Origin: Gluconobacter cadivus
GTDB taxonomy: Bacteria > Pseudomonadota > Alphaproteobacteria > Acetobacterales > Acetobacteraceae
Direction: 5' to 3'
DNA: 64,000 bases
Assembly (NCBI RefSeq): GCF_015244745.1
Contig: NZ_JABCQI010000002.1
Coordinates: forward strand, 310,001 to 374,000
Part shown: positions 1-8,799 of the stretch, one piece after another
How the letters are laid out: each line of letters opens with the position of its first letter
Numbering within the stretch: the first letter of the stretch is position 1
Translations under genes and position numbers: made by a program
Notes under the pieces: generated by a model
The model's input: only the letters and a program-made list of their open reading frames with translations
Databases searched by the model: none
What the model was told of the DNA's origin: nothing

Positions 1-291
1 CAGTGGGGCATCATCGGCTTCGGCGGCGACCTCGACAACAATTACCACGCGCAGTTCGAAGGCTCTCTCGGCTATCTGCCGCCCTTTCTGCCCGGCCTCA
101 TTGTTGGCGTTGAATACCGCACCAAGCCCCGCAACCAGCGCTTCACCGACGAAAGCAACTGGTTCGACGTCTACACCAGCTATTTCATCAACAAGCACCT
201 GAACATCACGCTCGCTTACGTGTCGCTTGGCACGATCGCGACGTTTAAAAACCAGACGGGCTTTTATTTTTCCGCTCAGACCGGGTTCTGA
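1..291 (+). CDS. DUF3034 family protein, C-terminal fragment
   Basis: This is the last 96 codons of a gene that begins before the window; the frame is open from base 1 to a TGA at 289-291. The fragment contains the segment GVEYRTKP, then a Trp/Phe-rich stretch, then NKHLNITLAYVSLG and a final aromatic SAQTGF. That alternating pattern with a terminal Phe is typical of outer-membrane beta-barrels, and the order of motifs matches what I know of the DUF3034 family. Function is unknown for the family; a porin-like outer-membrane role is an inference. It is convergent with the permease gene, and a structured repeat fills the gap between them. Confidence 0.7.
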   Translation, partial: QWGIIGFGGDLDNNYHAQFEGSLGYLPPFLPGLIVGVEYRTKPRNQRFTDESNWFDVYTSYFINKHLNITLAYVSLGTIATFKNQTGFYFSAQTGF

Positions 292-298
292 CAAGGCG

Positions 299-410
299 TT
301 CCGGGCTCTGCCCGGACCCGGCAGGGATCTCGATCCCTGCACCCTGATTACACGAATCGGTGTCCAGAGGCCTCCGGCCTTTGGCGGGTTTCAGGGCAGA
401 GCCCTGATCC
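299..410. repeat. structured intergenic repeat, copy A
   Basis: A GC-rich element fills the gap between the DUF3034 and permease genes. Its first 51 bases (299-349) match 41029-41079 with only two differences. It contains the hairpin GGGCTCTGCCC, a second hairpin made of GCAGGGATC and GATCCCTGC, an AGAGGCC/GGCCTTT arm pair, and near its 3' end GGGCAGAGCCC, the exact reverse complement of the first hairpin. The whole element could therefore fold into a closed multi-branched structure. See copy B at 41029. Confidence 0.75.
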
Positions 411-411
411 C

Positions 412-1815
412 TCACCCCTCCCGGATACGCTCGTCGATCAAAGACTCACGCGGCACATCCGTCGCATGCGTTGCCTCGTGAATCGTCCGCTTCACATTGA
501 AAATCAGATGCAGCGAAATCGCCGACAGCGATCCAAGCGTAATCCCGCTTCCAAAGACGATCTTCGCCCACATCGGAAACGTATCGGAGATATGCGGCTG
601 CGCCGTCGCCAACATACTCAGTCCAATACTGGTCCCCACGATAATGACATTGCTCTGCCGGTTGAAATCCACCCGTGACAGCGTCTGCACACCCACGACC
701 GCCACGGTCGCAAACATTGCCAGCGCAGCACCACCCAGAACCGGCAGCGGCACCGCAGCCACCAGCGCGCCCAGACGCGGCAGACACCCCAGCAGCATCA
801 TGATGACCGCCGCCGCCGCCACAACCCAGCGGCTCTTCACCGCCGTCATCCTCACCAGCCCGACATTTTCAGCAAAGCACGTATAGGGAAACGAGTTAAG
901 CACCCCGCCCAGCATGGTCGCGATGCCATCGGCCCGAAGCGTGCGGGCGATATCTTCGGACGTGATCGGCTTGTCCACGATTTCACCCGTCGCATAGACG
1001 TTGCCGATCGTCTCGATCATGGAAATCGTCATGACGATCACCATCGACAGGATCGAGACCGGATGAAATGTCGGCATCCCGAAATAGAACGGATGCGTGA
1101 TGGACAGGACCGGCGAGGACGACACTTCTCCGAAATTCGCATCGCCCAGTATCCAGGCCACCAGCGTTCCCAGAACCAGTCCGATCAGCACGGCAATCGT
1201 CGCGATAAATCCGCGAAACAGCCGCTGGATCACCAAAATGGACGCCAGCGTCCCCAACCCGTACCAGATGCTCCGCAACGGAACATGATCCTGCATGACG
1301 GACGGACTGGCCCCCGAGACGATATCATTCGCCGCCACCGGCAGCAGCGCCAAACCGATGATGAGAATGATGGACCCCGTCACGACCGGCGGAAAAAACC
1401 GCACCAGCCCGGCGAAATGCCGCGCCATCAGCAACGTCACGAATCCCGCCACGATGACCGAGCCATAAATGGACAGCAGCCCCGGCGTCCCGCCTCCCAC
1501 GGCAGAGCCAATGGCAATCATCGGCCCCACGGCGGTGAACGTCACACCCTGCAACAGCGGCAGCCGAACCCCGACCGGCCCGAACCCTACTGCCTGAAGC
1601 AGCGAGGCAATCCCGCAGGTGAACAGATCCGCATCAATCAGATGGATCAGCGTCTCGCGCGGCAGATGCAGCGCCCCCGCCACAAGGATCGGCACAATAA
1701 CCGCCGCCGAATAGAACGCCAGCACATGCTGCAACCCGTAGGCCCCAAGCCGCCAGACCGGCAGTTTCTCGTCAACGGGATGCAGACCGGTCATCGCGGC
1801 ATTCTCGGCAGTCAT
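412..1815 (-). CDS. NCS2/NAT nucleobase permease (urate/xanthine/uracil type)
   Basis: A 467-residue inner-membrane proton or sodium symporter for nucleobases, with about 14 hydrophobic segments and the NCS2 length. The signature loop reads SFPYTCFAENVGLVRMT. In this family the residue before N-x-G is usually Gln in purine carriers and Glu in uracil carriers; here it is Glu. It is the last gene of a five-gene minus-strand operon for hydroxyisourate and allantoin breakdown, 9 bases after uraH, and its start has a GAGGG Shine-Dalgarno. Context argues for uptake of urate, allantoin or a related ring, while the Glu argues for uracil-like specificity. Substrate is therefore unresolved; the family call is firm. 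Confidence 0.9.
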   Translation of the reverse strand: MTAENAAMTGLHPVDEKLPVWRLGAYGLQHVLAFYSAAVIVPILVAGALHLPRETLIHLIDADLFTCGIASLLQAVGFGPVGVRLPLLQGVTFTAVGPMIAIGSAVGGGTPGLLSIYGSVIVAGFVTLLMARHFAGLVRFFPPVVTGSIILIIGLALLPVAANDIVSGASPSVMQDHVPLRSIWYGLGTLASILVIQRLFRGFIATIAVLIGLVLGTLVAWILGDANFGEVSSSPVLSITHPFYFGMPTFHPVSILSMVIVMTISMIETIGNVYATGEIVDKPITSEDIARTLRADGIATMLGGVLNSFPYTCFAENVGLVRMTAVKSRWVVAAAAVIMMLLGCLPRLGALVAAVPLPVLGGAALAMFATVAVVGVQTLSRVDFNRQSNVIIVGTSIGLSMLATAQPHISDTFPMWAKIVFGSGITLGSLSAISLHLIFNVKRTIHEATHATDVPRESLIDERIREG

Positions 1816-1824
1816 GAAAAGCCC

Positions 1825-2157
1825 TCAGCTTCCGCGATAGGTGGAATATCCGAACGGCGCCGCCAGTAGGGGCACATGCGCATGGGCCTCCGCCGCCAGC
1901 CCGAACACGATCGGCACCACATCCAGAAACGGCGGATCAGACAGAACCTGGCCGCCTTTTCGGAAGTAATCGCCAATCCGGAATTCCAGACAATACGTCC
2001 CTTTCGAAACTGCAACATCCCGCAGTTCCGGGCAACGCCCATCTGCATTCGTCTGGCCTTCGAACAACACCCGATCCCCCTGCAACAAACGCAGGCTCAC
2101 ACCCGCGGCAGGCTTGCCAGACACCGTATCGAGAACATGCGTGGACAGAGAACTCAT
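1825..2157 (-). CDS. uraH: 5-hydroxyisourate hydrolase (transthyretin-like)
   Basis: This enzyme hydrolyses 5-hydroxyisourate to OHCU, the second step of urate breakdown, in the cytoplasm. The 110-residue product has the full family layout: His7 in the opening STHVLDT motif, a central RIGDYF segment, a late AHAHVPLL segment, and the C-terminal YRGS tetrapeptide that closes the active site. Length is normal for bacterial HIUases. The start codon overlaps the stop of uraD as ATGA (2154-2157), so the two are translationally coupled. No signal peptide is visible. Confidence 0.96.
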   Translation of the reverse strand: MSSLSTHVLDTVSGKPAAGVSLRLLQGDRVLFEGQTNADGRCPELRDVAVSKGTYCLEFRIGDYFRKGGQVLSDPPFLDVVPIVFGLAAEAHAHVPLLAAPFGYSTYRGS

Positions 2158-2678
2158 GCCGTCACCAGATCTTTCAGACGAAGCCCTGCAATCGCATCAA
2201 TCTGCGCCAGCGCCTCGGTCAGTTCCTGTTCGGGAGTGCCAGAAAGACGGCGCTCCATTTCATCCATAATCACGGTCTTCGCTGCTTTTCCGGGTGCAGC
2301 GACCTTGCGCACGCAGATCACGAACGGCACGGCAAACTGCGTGCGATACGCGTCATTCAGCCCCCGGAACCGCTCATATTCCGCAGGCGTCAGCCGATCC
2401 AGCCCGGCGGACGCCTGTTCCGAGGCGGAATGTTCCGTCAGATCCGGATCAATCCCCGCCCGGTGCCCAAGCTCCGGATGCGCCCGCACCAGCGCAAGCT
2501 GCGCCTCCACGCCCGCAGACCGCACAACCTGCGCAAACGCGGACAGCATCGCATCCCCATCCACAAAAGGCCGCGCCTTCAACGCCCCTTCCGCCACCCA
2601 GGGCGAATGTTCGTAAAGCCCACCGAACCGGGCAACAAACGCCTCGGCCGATAGTGCATTGACGTCTGAAATCTTCAT
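2154..2678 (-). CDS. uraD: OHCU decarboxylase
   Basis: This enzyme converts 2-oxo-4-hydroxy-4-carboxy-5-ureidoimidazoline to S-allantoin, following UraH. The 174-residue protein has the family pattern: an N-terminal FVARFGGLYEHSPWVAE stretch and the RAHPELGHRAG segment carrying the catalytic-site His. I place the start at 2678 because this ATG overlaps the puuE stop as ATGA (2675-2678). A longer frame upstream would run inside puuE and lacks family similarity. The 3' end overlaps the uraH start in the same way. All three genes are thus tightly coupled. Confidence 0.95.
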   Translation of the reverse strand: MKISDVNALSAEAFVARFGGLYEHSPWVAEGALKARPFVDGDAMLSAFAQVVRSAGVEAQLALVRAHPELGHRAGIDPDLTEHSASEQASAGLDRLTPAEYERFRGLNDAYRTQFAVPFVICVRKVAAPGKAAKTVIMDEMERRLSGTPEQELTEALAQIDAIAGLRLKDLVTA

Positions 2679-3574
2679 ACCGGATGCACAGACTGCCAGT
2701 GCCGCGCAATATCCAGCCGCGTCGCCACCCACACGCCTTCGCGCTTCTGAATATGCTCCAGAAACTTCAGCAACCCCAGCGCCCGCGCTGGCTTACCCGC
2801 CAGACGGCAATGCAGCCCGATCGACATCATCCGTCCGCCCTCGCGATACAGCATGTCAAACGCATCGCGCAGATAGGTGAAGAACTGCTCGCCTTCCGTA
2901 AAACCGTTCAGTGCCGCGAACTTCATGTCATTCGCGTCCAGCGTATAGGGTACGATCAGCTGCGCCCGGCCATGGGTCCGATCGTAATACGGCAGGTCAT
3001 CCGCATAGGAATCGGCGTCGTAAACAAACCCGCCTTCCTCCGCAATCAGACGCGCCGTGTTCGGGCTCGTGCGCCCCTGATACCAGCCCAGCGGCCGCTC
3101 TCCCGTCACTTCGGTATGCAGCGCAATCGCCTCGCGGATATGCGCCCGCTCCACGTCTTCGGGAAAATCCTGATAATCAATCCAGCGCAGACCATGGGAC
3201 GCAATCTCCCAGCCGCTCTCCTTCATGGCCGCCACCGCATCCGGATTACGGGCCAGTGCCGTCGCCACGCCAAACACCGTCACCGGCATCCCGGCTTCAT
3301 CGAACAGACGCCGCAGACGCCAGAACCCGGCCCGGCTGCCATATTCGTACAGGCTCTCCATCTGCGCACAGCGCGCGCCGATGATGGATTTCGTGCCCAC
3401 CATTTCGGACAGGAACGCTTCGGACCCCGCATCCCCATGCAGAACCGAATTCTCCGCGCCTTCCTCGTAATTGATGACGAACTGCACGGCGATACGCGCG
3501 CCATTCGGCCATTTCGGATCCGGCGGCGTGCGGCCATAGCCGATCATGTCCCGCGGGTAGCTGTCCTGCGTCAT
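2675..3574 (-). CDS. puuE: allantoinase PuuE (polysaccharide-deacetylase fold)
   Basis: A cofactor-independent allantoinase of the NodB/polysaccharide deacetylase superfamily, which opens allantoin to allantoate. The 299-residue product shows the PuuE hallmarks: an opening RDMIGYGRTPPDPKWPNGAR, then FVINYEEGAENS, the SHGLRWIDYQDF block, and GWYQGRTSPNT. The start at 3574 has a GGGAG Shine-Dalgarno; six further codons are open upstream but without a ribosome site. It lies 14 bases after the flavoprotein gene and overlaps uraD. Downstream ureide steps (allantoate amidohydrolase, ureidoglycolate enzymes) are not in this window. Confidence 0.94.
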   Translation of the reverse strand: MTQDSYPRDMIGYGRTPPDPKWPNGARIAVQFVINYEEGAENSVLHGDAGSEAFLSEMVGTKSIIGARCAQMESLYEYGSRAGFWRLRRLFDEAGMPVTVFGVATALARNPDAVAAMKESGWEIASHGLRWIDYQDFPEDVERAHIREAIALHTEVTGERPLGWYQGRTSPNTARLIAEEGGFVYDADSYADDLPYYDRTHGRAQLIVPYTLDANDMKFAALNGFTEGEQFFTYLRDAFDMLYREGGRMMSIGLHCRLAGKPARALGLLKFLEHIQKREGVWVATRLDIARHWQSVHPV

Positions 3575-3588
3575 GGGCGTCTCCCTTC

Positions 3589-5049
3589 TCAAAGAACCGG
3601 CGGATCGAGGCTGACGAGTTCTTCCGTATCATAGGCCAGAAGGCTCGCCAGATGCCTGTCGCCGTCCTCGACGAACAGATCGCGCGCAATGCCCCGCGCC
3701 AGCTTCTCCACACCAAAACGCATCCCGCTGATGGAGGCGCCAGAAAGCCCCATGCTCGGCATTGCCCCGAACGTGAAATTGTAGATCGCCGCCAGCATCG
3801 GCGCCTTCGGATCGGCCTTGTCTTTCGGCAGGAACTGGAACCGCGCACCCAGATACGGATGGCTCCCCAGAAGCGCACTGTCTTCCCCGGCAGGTGGCGT
3901 GAAATGATCGCGCCACAGCATCACCGAAGACGCAAAATCCCGCGTTTCCGGACGTTGCGACAGGTCGATCGTGAACCCCGTCCCGATGATCAGGAAATCG
4001 AAGCGCATCTCGCCCTGCGGCGTCGTCACCACGATCTCGTCGCCATCCATCCGCGTCGCCGTCCAGGGCGTTCCGGGATGAAAAGCGAAGTTCTCATGAC
4101 GGCGGCAGCGCCAGAACGTGTCCTGCGGCGGCGGCTGGTTCAGGCTGTAGATCTGCCGCATGAAGCGCCAGCGCGTCAGATCCGGCAATTCCGAGAAATG
4201 CGCCAGAAAGCCCGCATTTTCCATCCAGCGATACGGATTGATGGCCGGGATTTTCGCCCGACGCAGGCACAGATCCACCCGCCCCGCGCCCTTTTCCAGA
4301 GCCGTCGCCGCATTATCGAACGCGGAGGCTCCGGCCCCTAGGACACCGATCCGCTTGCCCTTCAGCGCTTCGAAATCAATGTCTTCATGCGTATGGGCAT
4401 AAACGGACTTCGGCAGTGTCTCGGAAATGAAGGACGGCACATGCCACGTCCCGCCGCCGTCAATGCCCGTCGCCAGAACCATCCGCCGCGCCAGACGCAC
4501 CGTTTCCTGACCAGCCGCATTGCGGAATGTCAGCCGCAGCAGCCCCTCGTCCCAGCCGACATGCACCAGTTCCTGATCGTTCACGACCGGGATGTCGAGC
4601 GTCTGCCGCACCCAGTCCAGATAGGCCTGCCAGTCATGGCGGGAAATCTTGTCCAGATCCTCCCACGCCTGCGCGCCGTAACGCGCCTCGAACCAGGATT
4701 GCGGCGTGAGGCTGGGAATACCCAGATCCGGCCCCGTGACATGCCGGGGCGTGCGCAGCGTAATCATGCGCGCAAACGTCACCCACGGACCTTCGCCGCC
4801 TTTCGCCGCTTTTTCAAAGACCTGCACATTGGTCACACCCTGCCGCCGCAGACCGAAGCATGACGTAATGCCCCCCTGCCCCGCGCCGATGATCGCCACA
4901 TCCAGAACCGCTTCCCCGTCACGATCCTGCGTCAGGCTCCAGTTTCCCGTCGCATAACGGATTTTCGCCAGATCCTCCCGCACACGCTCCGAAAGCGCAG
5001 CCAAAGCCTCCAGAACCGGAGCATCGACAGGAGAAACGGTGGATGTCAT
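3589..5049 (-). CDS. FMO-like FAD/NAD(P)-dependent oxidoreductase
   Basis: A 486-residue two-dinucleotide-fold flavoprotein. The FAD-binding GAGQGG lies at residues 55-60 and the NAD(P)-binding GVLGAGASAF at about 235-244, followed by an ATG/GTGF-type hinge (LIIGTGF). The overall plan resembles flavin-containing or N-hydroxylating monooxygenases rather than the hydroxybenzoate-hydroxylase fold of HpxO. I chose the ATG at 5049; the frame is open for 36 more codons, but those residues are not family-like. It is the first gene of the operon with puuE, uraD, uraH and the permease. No urate oxidase is present, so it may oxidise urate or another ring substrate; that is inference only. Confidence 0.82.
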   Translation of the reverse strand: MTSTVSPVDAPVLEALAALSERVREDLAKIRYATGNWSLTQDRDGEAVLDVAIIGAGQGGITSCFGLRRQGVTNVQVFEKAAKGGEGPWVTFARMITLRTPRHVTGPDLGIPSLTPQSWFEARYGAQAWEDLDKISRHDWQAYLDWVRQTLDIPVVNDQELVHVGWDEGLLRLTFRNAAGQETVRLARRMVLATGIDGGGTWHVPSFISETLPKSVYAHTHEDIDFEALKGKRIGVLGAGASAFDNAATALEKGAGRVDLCLRRAKIPAINPYRWMENAGFLAHFSELPDLTRWRFMRQIYSLNQPPPQDTFWRCRRHENFAFHPGTPWTATRMDGDEIVVTTPQGEMRFDFLIIGTGFTIDLSQRPETRDFASSVMLWRDHFTPPAGEDSALLGSHPYLGARFQFLPKDKADPKAPMLAAIYNFTFGAMPSMGLSGASISGMRFGVEKLARGIARDLFVEDGDRHLASLLAYDTEELVSLDPPVL

Positions 5050-5223
5050 GTGGTCAAACCCCAAAGAACCGGCACGGACAGGGCAGTCTCCGGAGGGCGC
5101 CGGAGTGTCTTTCCGTATCAAAAACGACAGGTCACCTGTCGGGCGGGATAGTTTCACACCGCCTCAAGGTCGTATACTCCATAAAAACGCTCCTCCCGTT
5201 CGCAAAAAGAGAGCAGTTCTTCC

Positions 5224-6147
5224 ATGCCTGTCTTCTCACGCTTCCTGCGCTACTTCCTCGCCGTCGCCCAGCACGGTTCCATCCGCCGCGCCTCCGAACA
5301 TCTGCGCATCGCCGCCTCCGCCATCGACCGGCAGATCCTGCAGGGCGAGGAATCCCTCGGCACGCCCCTGTTCGAGCGCCTGCCCACCGGCCTGCGCCTG
5401 ACCGCCACGGGCGAACTCCTTTATGCACATGGCAAGCAGTGGTCACGGGACCTGACCAATATGTGCGTCCAGATCGAAGATATGCGCGGCCTGCGCCGTG
5501 GGCAGGTGGATATCGCAGTCCCCGACGCCCTGACCCGTGGCTTTCTACCGCGCCTGCTCCGCGCCATGCGTACGACCCATCCCGGCATCACCATCTGCAC
5601 CCATGTCCTCGACAACAGCCGCATTCAGAACACCCTGATCGACGGTTCGGTCGATCTCGCTCTGCTGCTCAACCCGACACACGCCCGCGGCCTTCTGGTT
5701 CGCGCGCACAAGGATTTTCCACTCGGCTTCGTCTGCCTGCCGAACCATCCCGTCGCCGAACGTAAAAGCGCCCGTTTCAGTCTGGCGATGAATTATCCCA
5801 TGATTATGCCAGAGCCCCCGCTCGCCCTGCACCGCCAGATCGACATTCTACAGATCGAAAGCAATCTCAACATTCACGCCGCTGCCTCCTCCGACAATAT
5901 CCAGATGATCAAGTCTCTGGTTCGCGAGGGCATCGGCCTCGGCATTCTCAGCGCACTCGACGTCATGGAAGAGGTCACACGCGGCGAACTGGCTTTCATT
6001 CCAATTTCCAACCACGACCTCGCCCCTCTGACGCTCGCCCTGTGCGTGGACCACTCCCGGCAGCTGTCCGGCGCCGCCCGACTGGTGATTTCCGAACTCG
6101 AAAAAGAGTTCCTCTCCCCCACTACACAGCCCCACCCCGCGACCTGA
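5224..6147 (+). CDS. LysR-family transcriptional regulator
   Basis: A 307-residue LysR protein. Residues 1-60 form the winged helix-turn-helix (FLRYFLAVAQHGSIRRASEHL, then QGEESLGTPLFERLPTGLRLT), followed by a periplasmic-binding-like effector domain from about residue 90. It is transcribed divergently from the ureide operon across a 174-base gap, the usual arrangement for a LysR activator and its target. It is therefore the likely regulator of those genes, with a ureide or purine as possible inducer. I could not identify a convincing T-N11-A operator by eye. Confidence 0.92.
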   Translation: MPVFSRFLRYFLAVAQHGSIRRASEHLRIAASAIDRQILQGEESLGTPLFERLPTGLRLTATGELLYAHGKQWSRDLTNMCVQIEDMRGLRRGQVDIAVPDALTRGFLPRLLRAMRTTHPGITICTHVLDNSRIQNTLIDGSVDLALLLNPTHARGLLVRAHKDFPLGFVCLPNHPVAERKSARFSLAMNYPMIMPEPPLALHRQIDILQIESNLNIHAAASSDNIQMIKSLVREGIGLGILSALDVMEEVTRGELAFIPISNHDLAPLTLALCVDHSRQLSGAARLVISELEKEFLSPTTQPHPAT

Positions 6148-6340
6148 TTTCCCGCCCCGAAAAACTGCGTCATACGGGAGACATAGACTGTCACATTTTT
6201 GCACCACCCTAAAAACGGCAATGCCCCGGCCTTCATTTTATCTTTGATGGAGATAGGCCATCCGTTTTACATCCACGTTTCGAATAAATACCGTTTCCAA
6301 AGTGAACCTTTTGGTGCGACAGACGCAGGAGCCCGGCAGC

Positions 6341-8698
6341 ATGAAAGACAACCATCAGTCCCGCAGCTCCGGATCACGCTCCGGCTCACTGGGCTACAGA
6401 CGTCAGCTGCTCGCCGTAACCTGTCTCGCCGGCAGCGTGCTTGCCGCCTTCGCAACGCCAGCCCGCGCCGCGCAGCCAACGAAACACCACACCCCCCGCC
6501 ACCAGACCTCCAGCCGCAACGCTCCAAAAACAGCCCGGACGCCGTCGCGCACAGCCGCTGCACCGCGCGCACCCCATGCGCTTGATGCGTCTGCTGCCGA
6601 AACGGTTTCCGTCACGTCCTCGCGCCGCGCGCTGAACGGCGGCGGCGGTATGATGCGCGTCGAAACCGCCCCCCATGCCGTGCAGACCGTCACCAAGGAA
6701 TTCATCGACATGCGCGCGCCGACCAGCACGGCGCTCGACCTGATCCAGAACCTGCCAAGCCTCAACGTTACGACGCCGGATTCGTCGGGCATGCAAGGCG
6801 GGCAGATCCAGTCCCGCGGCCTGACGGATCTCGATATGGGCCTTCTGGTGGACGGTGCTCCGGCAGCGGCGGCGAAATATCTGAGCGAGAATGTCGACTC
6901 CGAAAACGTCGAGAGTGTCAGCGTCACGCCCGGCTCCTCAGCCACGGATCTTCCCGTCATGTCCGCCGCCGGTGGCGTCATGAACGAGGAAACACGCACC
7001 CCGTCGCAAAAACGCGGCGGCCTGATCGACTTTTCCTACGGCACCAACAACCTGTCGCGCGAGTTCCTGCGCCTCGAATCCGGCGAAATCGGTCATAGCG
7101 GCGTGCGCGGTTATTTCTCGTTCTCCAACACCCATGCCCGCTCCTGGATGGGTGCTGGCACCAACCAGCGCAAACACATCGATTTCGGCCTCCAGAAAGA
7201 CTGGCATAACGGCTCCAACGCCAAGTTCTTCCTGTCCTGGAACTCCGCCGACTTCGTCATCGACAACTACCCCACCTCCGACCAGTTCTTCCGCTACAAA
7301 CACACCGGACAGGGCTATGGCCGGACGGACGATCGCAAGAGCAACAACTACTGGGGCAACAACAACGACCACTGGAACCAGATTTTCATCTCGGCCCCGG
7401 TTCATATCGTGCTCCCCTCGCACCTGTCGTTCGACATCCATCCCTATTTCAGCTTCGGGCAGGGCTGGGACGCCTCTCCGGGCGGCACGACGACCGATGC
7501 CGCAGGCGTTACGCGCGGCCTGACGAACTACTTCCTGCAAAACGAATACCGTTCGGTCGGAACGATCACGAAACTCAACTGGGAAATCGACCGGCACAAC
7601 ACGTTCTCGGTCGGCTACTGGTATGAAAACACCCAGACGATCCAGTCCTATCCCAGCAGCTACCAGATGGCGGACGGCAACGCGCCAAGCCCCAACTGGG
7701 CCGCGTACCAGATTTCCGCTGGCGACAAACAGACGGCCGGTTACGAAATCCAGTCCCTGTTCGTGCATGACACCGCCAAGTATTTCAACGATCACCTGAC
7801 GGTGGATGCCGGGTTCAAGTTCGTCATGACGAACATCTGGAACAAGGACTATTACGGCCGTCAGGAAGCCAACCGCACGGCCCCGCTGCCGCAGCTTTCA
7901 ATCGGCTACCGCATCAACAATCACCATCAGGTCTACCTAAACGTGGAAGGCGACTACCGTCAGCCCAGCGCGGTCGATCTCGGCTGGCTCTACACCAGCG
8001 TCGCCATCCCCAAGAACCAGTATTCCATCAAGGAAGAACTCGGCTATCGCTACCACGACGATTACATCGTCGCCGATGTCGCGTTCTTCAACTACAACCT
8101 CACCAACCGCATCGTGGACCAGTATGTCGGCATGAACAGCTACAAGCCGTTCAATATCGGCAGCCAGCAGATGCGCGGCTTTGACGTCATGATCGCCGGG
8201 CGCCCGATCCACGGCTTCAGTCCTTACGCCTCCGTCGAATATCTGCATGCCTCACAGGACAGCAACGTCTTCGATCCGTATCTGAACACGATGCTGCATT
8301 CCAAGGGCACGCAGGCCGTCATGGCCCCGCATGTCATCGCGAATTTCGGCCTCACCTACACCTATAAAGGCTTCTTCGCGAACGGCACCGTCCACTATAC
8401 CGGCCCGCAATCCGTCAGCATTGCAGGCGACCAGCGCATTCCGGGCTACGTCACCGACACACTTTCGATGGGCTATCACTTCAAGCCCTTCATGTTCGCG
8501 CAGTCCCCGACCTTCCGCCTGAACTTCACCAACCTCACCGGCTCCATCGTCCGCACCGGCGCCATGGGCGCGGTCTATAGCGCCAAGGACCCAAGCACGG
8601 TCCATAGCGGCAATCTGGCGCCCTATACCGGCTACGGAAACTCTTTCATGGTTTCCCCACGCTTTTCCATGACCGGAACGATCTCCACCGCCTTCTGA
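6341..8698 (+). CDS. TonB-dependent outer-membrane receptor
   Basis: A 785-residue active transporter of the outer membrane, powered by TonB/ExbBD. The start at 6341 has an AGGAG Shine-Dalgarno eight bases upstream; an earlier in-frame ATG does not. A long twin-Arg-free signal peptide (hydrophobic LLAVTCLAGSVLAAFATPARAA) is followed by a His/Thr/Pro-rich linker, a plug domain beginning near ETVSVTSSRR, and a 22-strand-type barrel ending in a terminal Phe. No STN signalling domain is seen. Substrate is not evident; the downstream cupin may be co-transcribed. A GC-rich hairpin (8705-8728) follows the stop. Confidence 0.93.
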   Translation: MKDNHQSRSSGSRSGSLGYRRQLLAVTCLAGSVLAAFATPARAAQPTKHHTPRHQTSSRNAPKTARTPSRTAAAPRAPHALDASAAETVSVTSSRRALNGGGGMMRVETAPHAVQTVTKEFIDMRAPTSTALDLIQNLPSLNVTTPDSSGMQGGQIQSRGLTDLDMGLLVDGAPAAAAKYLSENVDSENVESVSVTPGSSATDLPVMSAAGGVMNEETRTPSQKRGGLIDFSYGTNNLSREFLRLESGEIGHSGVRGYFSFSNTHARSWMGAGTNQRKHIDFGLQKDWHNGSNAKFFLSWNSADFVIDNYPTSDQFFRYKHTGQGYGRTDDRKSNNYWGNNNDHWNQIFISAPVHIVLPSHLSFDIHPYFSFGQGWDASPGGTTTDAAGVTRGLTNYFLQNEYRSVGTITKLNWEIDRHNTFSVGYWYENTQTIQSYPSSYQMADGNAPSPNWAAYQISAGDKQTAGYEIQSLFVHDTAKYFNDHLTVDAGFKFVMTNIWNKDYYGRQEANRTAPLPQLSIGYRINNHHQVYLNVEGDYRQPSAVDLGWLYTSVAIPKNQYSIKEELGYRYHDDYIVADVAFFNYNLTNRIVDQYVGMNSYKPFNIGSQQMRGFDVMIAGRPIHGFSPYASVEYLHASQDSNVFDPYLNTMLHSKGTQAVMAPHVIANFGLTYTYKGFFANGTVHYTGPQSVSIAGDQRIPGYVTDTLSMGYHFKPFMFAQSPTFRLNFTNLTGSIVRTGAMGAVYSAKDPSTVHSGNLAPYTGYGNSFMVSPRFSMTGTISTAF

Positions 8699-8704
8699 CC
8701 GGAA

Positions 8705-8728
8705 GGGACGGGGCACGCGCCTCGTCCC
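8705..8728 (+). other. GC-rich hairpin after TonB receptor gene
   Basis: GGGACGGGGC pairs with GCCTCGTCCC (one G-U pair) around an ACGC loop, 7 bases after the receptor stop. No T-run follows, so it is more likely a transcript-stabilising or partial-attenuation hairpin than a strong intrinsic terminator. Confidence 0.5.
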
Positions 8729-8799
8729 AAAACCACGTCTCCTCCGCTGCGTTCCCGCAACACGGCCCCACATCCCTGTGGAACGGAGGAGACCCCCCA

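Noticed and set aside
5050-5223. LysR T-N11-A operator between the flavoprotein and LysR genes
   Set aside because: Several weak candidates but none clear enough to report.
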